Shown here in pieces: positions 61,579 to 64,000 of a stretch of 64,000 nt of DNA. Below the pieces are notes generated by a model. It saw only the letters and a list, made by a program, of their open reading frames with translations, did no database searches and had not been told where the DNA came from. The stretch is from Pseudomonadota bacterium (lineage in GTDB: Bacteria; Desulfobacterota; Binatia; Binatales; Binataceae), in assembly GCA_021323675.1 (NCBI GenBank), contig JAJPKP010000016.1:91125-155124 (forward strand). Direction: 5' to 3'. Position 1 is the first letter of the stretch. Each line of letters opens with the position of its first letter. A program made the position numbers and the translations under genes.

Positions 61579-62319
61579 TCAGCGCGTCTGCAGCCCTTTC
61601 GGCTCTTCGTGAAGTTTGCCGTCTTCGAGGCGCAGCGATCGATGCATCTCCTTCATGAGCCGCTCGTTGTGGGTCGCGACCACCAGCGTGATTCCCAGAT
61701 CGCGATTGAGCATGTGAAACAGTTCATGCACTTCGTCCGCCGTGCGCGGGTCGAGGTTGCCGGTCGGCTCGTCAGCCAGGACGAGGCGGGGATGCAGCAC
61801 CACGGCGCGAGCGACCGCGACTCTCTGTTGCTCGCCGCCGGACAGTTCGGCGGGGCGGCGATGCAGCTTGTTGCCGAGTCCGACCAGGTCGAGCACTTCC
61901 GCGGCGCGCCGGCGCGCTTCGCCGTCCGGAATCCGGGCGATCAACGCCGGCATCATCGTGTTCTCGAGCGCGTCGAAATCCGCGAGCAGGTAGTGAAACT
62001 GGAACACGAAGCCCAGCTTGCGATTACGAAATTCGGCCAGCGCGGCCGGGTCGAGCGCGAACAGATCCTGTCCTTCAAAGAACACTTTGCCCGCGTTCGG
62101 CGTCTCCATCGTGCCGAGCACGTAGAGCAGCGTCGATTTGCCCACGCCCGATTGCCCGACAATCGCGATTTCGTCGCCGGCGCGAATAGTGAGGTCGAGA
62201 TCGCGCAGCACCTGAATCTCGCGGCCCGCATCGTGGAAGGTCTTGGCGATGCCGCGCGCTTCCATCAGCACGCCGCCAGCAGGATGCGCCGCAACCGAGG
62301 CCGCCGCCGTCTCATTCAT
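61579..62319 (-). CDS. lolD: Lipoprotein-releasing ABC ATPase LolD-like
   Basis: A 246-residue ABC ATPase of the LolCDE type, which releases lipoproteins from the inner membrane for transport to the outer membrane. Walker [10 protein letters not shown] (about 55-63), Q-loop [20 protein letters not shown], signature [15 protein letters not shown], Walker [20 protein letters not shown]. The motif after the Q-loop (FQFHYLL) is the Lol type (FQFHHLL). It overlaps the permease gene by 8 bases and is preceded by it in transcription. Confidence 0.93.
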   Translation of the reverse strand: MNETAAASVAAHPAGGVLMEARGIAKTFHDAGREIQVLRDLDLTIRAGDEIAIVGQSGVGKSTLLYVLGTMETPNAGKVFFEGQDLFALDPAALAEFRNRKLGFVFQFHYLLADFDALENTMMPALIARIPDGEARRRAAEVLDLVGLGNKLHRRPAELSGGEQQRVAVARAVVLHPRLVLADEPTGNLDPRTADEVHELFHMLNRDLGITLVVATHNERLMKEMHRSLRLEDGKLHEEPKGLQTR

Positions 62320-63592
62320 ACCGAATAACCTCCACTGGCGAGAGCGACCGCGCGTGCAGAGCGGGATACAGCGCGGCGGCGAGGCACAGCGCGATCGCCG
62401 CGGCCGCCACCGCGAGAAAATTGGCCGGGTACAGGCGCACCGGCACCGCGCTGACCATGAACAGGTCGGGAGGCAGATGAATCAGGTGATAGGCGCCGAT
62501 TGCCCATGAAGCGGCAAACCCCGATCCGACTCCCAGCAGGGTTCCGACGATGCCGAGGGCGGCGCCTTCGCACAGGAAAATCGCCGCGATCGATCCCGCC
62601 CGCGCCCCCATCGCGCGAAGAATTGCGATTTCCTTGCGCCGCTCCATCACTACCATCACCAGCGTTGCGATGATGTTGAATGCGGCGACCAGAACGATCA
62701 GCAGCAGCACCAGGAAGTAAACAAACTTTTCCAGTTGCAGCGCCGAGAAGAGCGCCGCGTTGGTATGGGTCCATTCCGAAACCTTGAACTCAGGCCCGGC
62801 GATTTGCTCGATCTGCTTCGCGATCGCCGGCGCATCGAACATGTTCGCCAGCCGAAACTCGAGGCCGGTTTGAAACTGAGGTTCGTCGGCCAGCAGCGCA
62901 CGCCCGTTCTTGAGCGCCACAAAAACCAGCGCCGAATCGAATTCGAACCATCCGGAACGAAAATAGCCGGTAACGATAAAGCGTTTGAGCCTGGGTGCGC
63001 CCATCGCACCCGACAGGCTTGCGGGCGAGATAAGAATGATGGGGTCGCCGATGGCTATCCCCAGCTCCATCGCGAGCGATTTGCCGATGATCGCCCCCGG
63101 CAGATCGACATCGCGCTTTTGTCCCTGGTCGACGATGGTGAGGCGATGCTCGGTGTCCAGCGATTCGAGGTCCCCTCTTTCGAGCGTCCGCTGCAGCTCG
63201 GTCAGGACCGGATTGTTGCGGGCGACCACGCCGCGCAGTATTCCGCCCTCGACGTATCCGGGCGTGCCCGACGGCGTGCTCGACACCACCAGAACTTGTG
63301 ACGAGACGTAGGGCGCGGAAGCTGTTATACCTTTGATGCCGGAAATTTTGCGCTGGAGTTCCGCCGGGTCCCATACGCCGCCGTCGGCGCGTTCGATGGT
63401 AATTTCAGGCGTGAAGGAGAGCAGGCGGTTGCGGAGGTCCTCCTGGAATCCGCTCATCACCGACAGAGCCACCGTCAGCGCAAAAGTTCCGATCATGACC
63501 CCGGCGAGCGAAATTAATGCGATCATCGAAACGAACCGCTCGCGCCGGCGTGCGCGCAGATAGCGGATTCCTATCAGGTATTCAAATCGCAT
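62312..63592 (-). CDS. lolC: Lipoprotein-releasing permease, LolC/LolE-like
   Basis: A 426-residue permease. N-terminal: RFEYLIGIRYLRARRRERFVS and ISLAGVMIGTFALTVALSVMSG (transmembrane helix 1). A large periplasmic domain spans about 45-260, then three helices in the FtsX-like C-terminus (VYFLVLLLIVLVAAFNIIAT, EIAILRAMGARAGSIAAIFLC, AALGIVGTLLGVGSGFAASW). The single C/E gene with one D gene suggests a simplified LolCD pair like the LolF arrangement; whether other copies exist elsewhere is unknown. The RKEIAILRAMGA segment is the coupling helix. Confidence 0.93.
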   Translation of the reverse strand: MRFEYLIGIRYLRARRRERFVSMIALISLAGVMIGTFALTVALSVMSGFQEDLRNRLLSFTPEITIERADGGVWDPAELQRKISGIKGITASAPYVSSQVLVVSSTPSGTPGYVEGGILRGVVARNNPVLTELQRTLERGDLESLDTEHRLTIVDQGQKRDVDLPGAIIGKSLAMELGIAIGDPIILISPASLSGAMGAPRLKRFIVTGYFRSGWFEFDSALVFVALKNGRALLADEPQFQTGLEFRLANMFDAPAIAKQIEQIAGPEFKVSEWTHTNAALFSALQLEKFVYFLVLLLIVLVAAFNIIATLVMVVMERRKEIAILRAMGARAGSIAAIFLCEGAALGIVGTLLGVGSGFAASWAIGAYHLIHLPPDLFMVSAVPVRLYPANFLAVAAAAIALCLAAALYPALHARSLSPVEVIRYE

Positions 63593-63726
63593 CGAGATTG
63601 CCGACGGCGCCTGCTACGCCGCGGATCCGATCGGTGAAGTGAGAAGGGTGACGATGAACATGAATTGCGGGGAATATAGTCGCCGAGCGTCCGCCGCTTT
63701 GCAACGATCCGCAGCCCGCATCGCGG

Positions 63727-63756
63727 TTGCACTGGATCATAAGCGTGCCATATGCT
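63727..63756 (+). promoter_or_regulatory. Possible promoter for the secretin gene
   Basis: TTGCAC (63727-63732) and TATGCT (63751-63756) are 18 bases apart and lie about 38 bases before the start codon. GGAGG at 63781-63785 is the ribosome site. The match is moderate. Confidence 0.3.
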
Positions 63757-63793
63757 CTCGGCCCAGCAGGGACTAGTTTCGGAGGTGTCTCGG

Positions 63794-64000
63794 ATGGATC
63801 GCTATCGGGCGGCAGTTTTAGTTTTTGCCGCGGCGTTCCTCGTTTTTTCCGCTGGACTTACCGTTCAGGCGGCCGATCCTCGCATTCCCCAGGACCAGAT
63901 CACGATGAACTTCCAGAACGTGGACATTCCGGTATTAGCGAAGTTCATCAGCGAGATAACGGGCAAGAACTTCATCATCGACGAGAGCGTGCGCGGGAAG
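63794..64000 (+). CDS. Type II secretion-type secretin, N-terminal part (runs off window edge)
   Basis: The first 69 residues of a secretin. A signal peptide (MDRYRAAVLVFAAAFLVFSA, cut near QAAD) is followed by ITMNFQNVDIPVLAKFISEI and TGKNFIIDESVRGK, the typical start of the N0 domain of GspD/PilQ-type outer-membrane channels. The ATG at 63794 follows GGAGG by 8 bases. The rest of the gene and any gsp operon lie beyond the window. GspD is more likely than PilQ from the N0 pattern, but that is not certain from 69 residues. Confidence 0.8.
   Translation, partial: MDRYRAAVLVFAAAFLVFSAGLTVQAADPRIPQDQITMNFQNVDIPVLAKFISEITGKNFIIDESVRGK

Overview
The window is gene-dense, GC-rich chromosomal DNA from a Gram-negative bacterium. 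Outer-membrane and envelope functions are present: a C-terminal-Phe porin, LolC/LolD, the start of a type II secretion-type secretin, lipoproteins, a parvulin chaperone and Mpl-type murein recycling. There is also a large investment in acyl-CoA chemistry: four acyl-CoA dehydrogenases, a crotonase, a thiolase-like protein and two MaoC-fold proteins. This fits a soil or sediment lineage near the former Deltaproteobacteria or Candidatus Binatota. That placement is inferred from gene content only. I found no rRNA, tRNA, CRISPR array, prophage or insertion sequence.

Layout. 0-4.1 kb (minus strand): two MFS transporters, an XRE regulator, a small anchored protein and an acyl-CoA dehydrogenase. 4.3-8.8 kb (plus): porin, DUF1646 permease and glutamine synthetase, with two good terminators. 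8.9-16.1 kb (minus): a broken CAP-domain lipoprotein, a polysaccharide deacetylase, an M1 aminopeptidase with HEAT repeats, an alpha-glucosidase-type amylase, DUF2007 and DedA. 16.3-18.8 kb: citrate synthase and a membrane BON-PDZ protein. 18.9-23.8 kb: a divergent crotonase and a tight six-gene operon (hydrolase, thiolase-like, DUF35, PHP, two MaoC-fold). 23.9-28.7 kb: an orphan FtsX-type permease, then LdcA, a serine hydrolase and Mpl, a murein-recycling set. 28.7-30.5 kb: YqgE with a signal peptide and a D-2-hydroxyacid dehydrogenase. 30.6-40.9 kb: a PDZ protein, then mfd, parvulin, pdxA, uvrA and a TPR lipoprotein on one strand. 40.9-46.5 kb: DUF488, an M16 peptidase pair and a NorD-like VWA protein. 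46.7-50.1 kb: SnoaL-like protein, a beta-propeller/HYR lipoprotein and a MmyB-type regulator. 50.2-57.1 kb: two GNATs, three related acyl-CoA dehydrogenases and a divergent PNPOx/MocR pair. 57.2-64 kb: UPF0175, zinc alcohol dehydrogenase, TldD (frameshifted) and TldE, LolD/LolC, and the start of a secretin.

How it fits together. The most unusual block is 18.9-23.8 kb. Several CoA-ester enzyme folds lie together, and each appears to lack the textbook catalytic residues of its family. The thiolase-like/DUF35 pair followed by MaoC-fold proteins recalls the Ltp2-ChsH2/ChsH1 aldolase-hydratase of steroid side-chain degradation. The three related acyl-CoA dehydrogenases at 50-57 kb could feed such a pathway. 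Two genes, the CAP lipoprotein and tldD, are interrupted by frameshifts. The first looks like real decay; the second may be a one-base sequence error.
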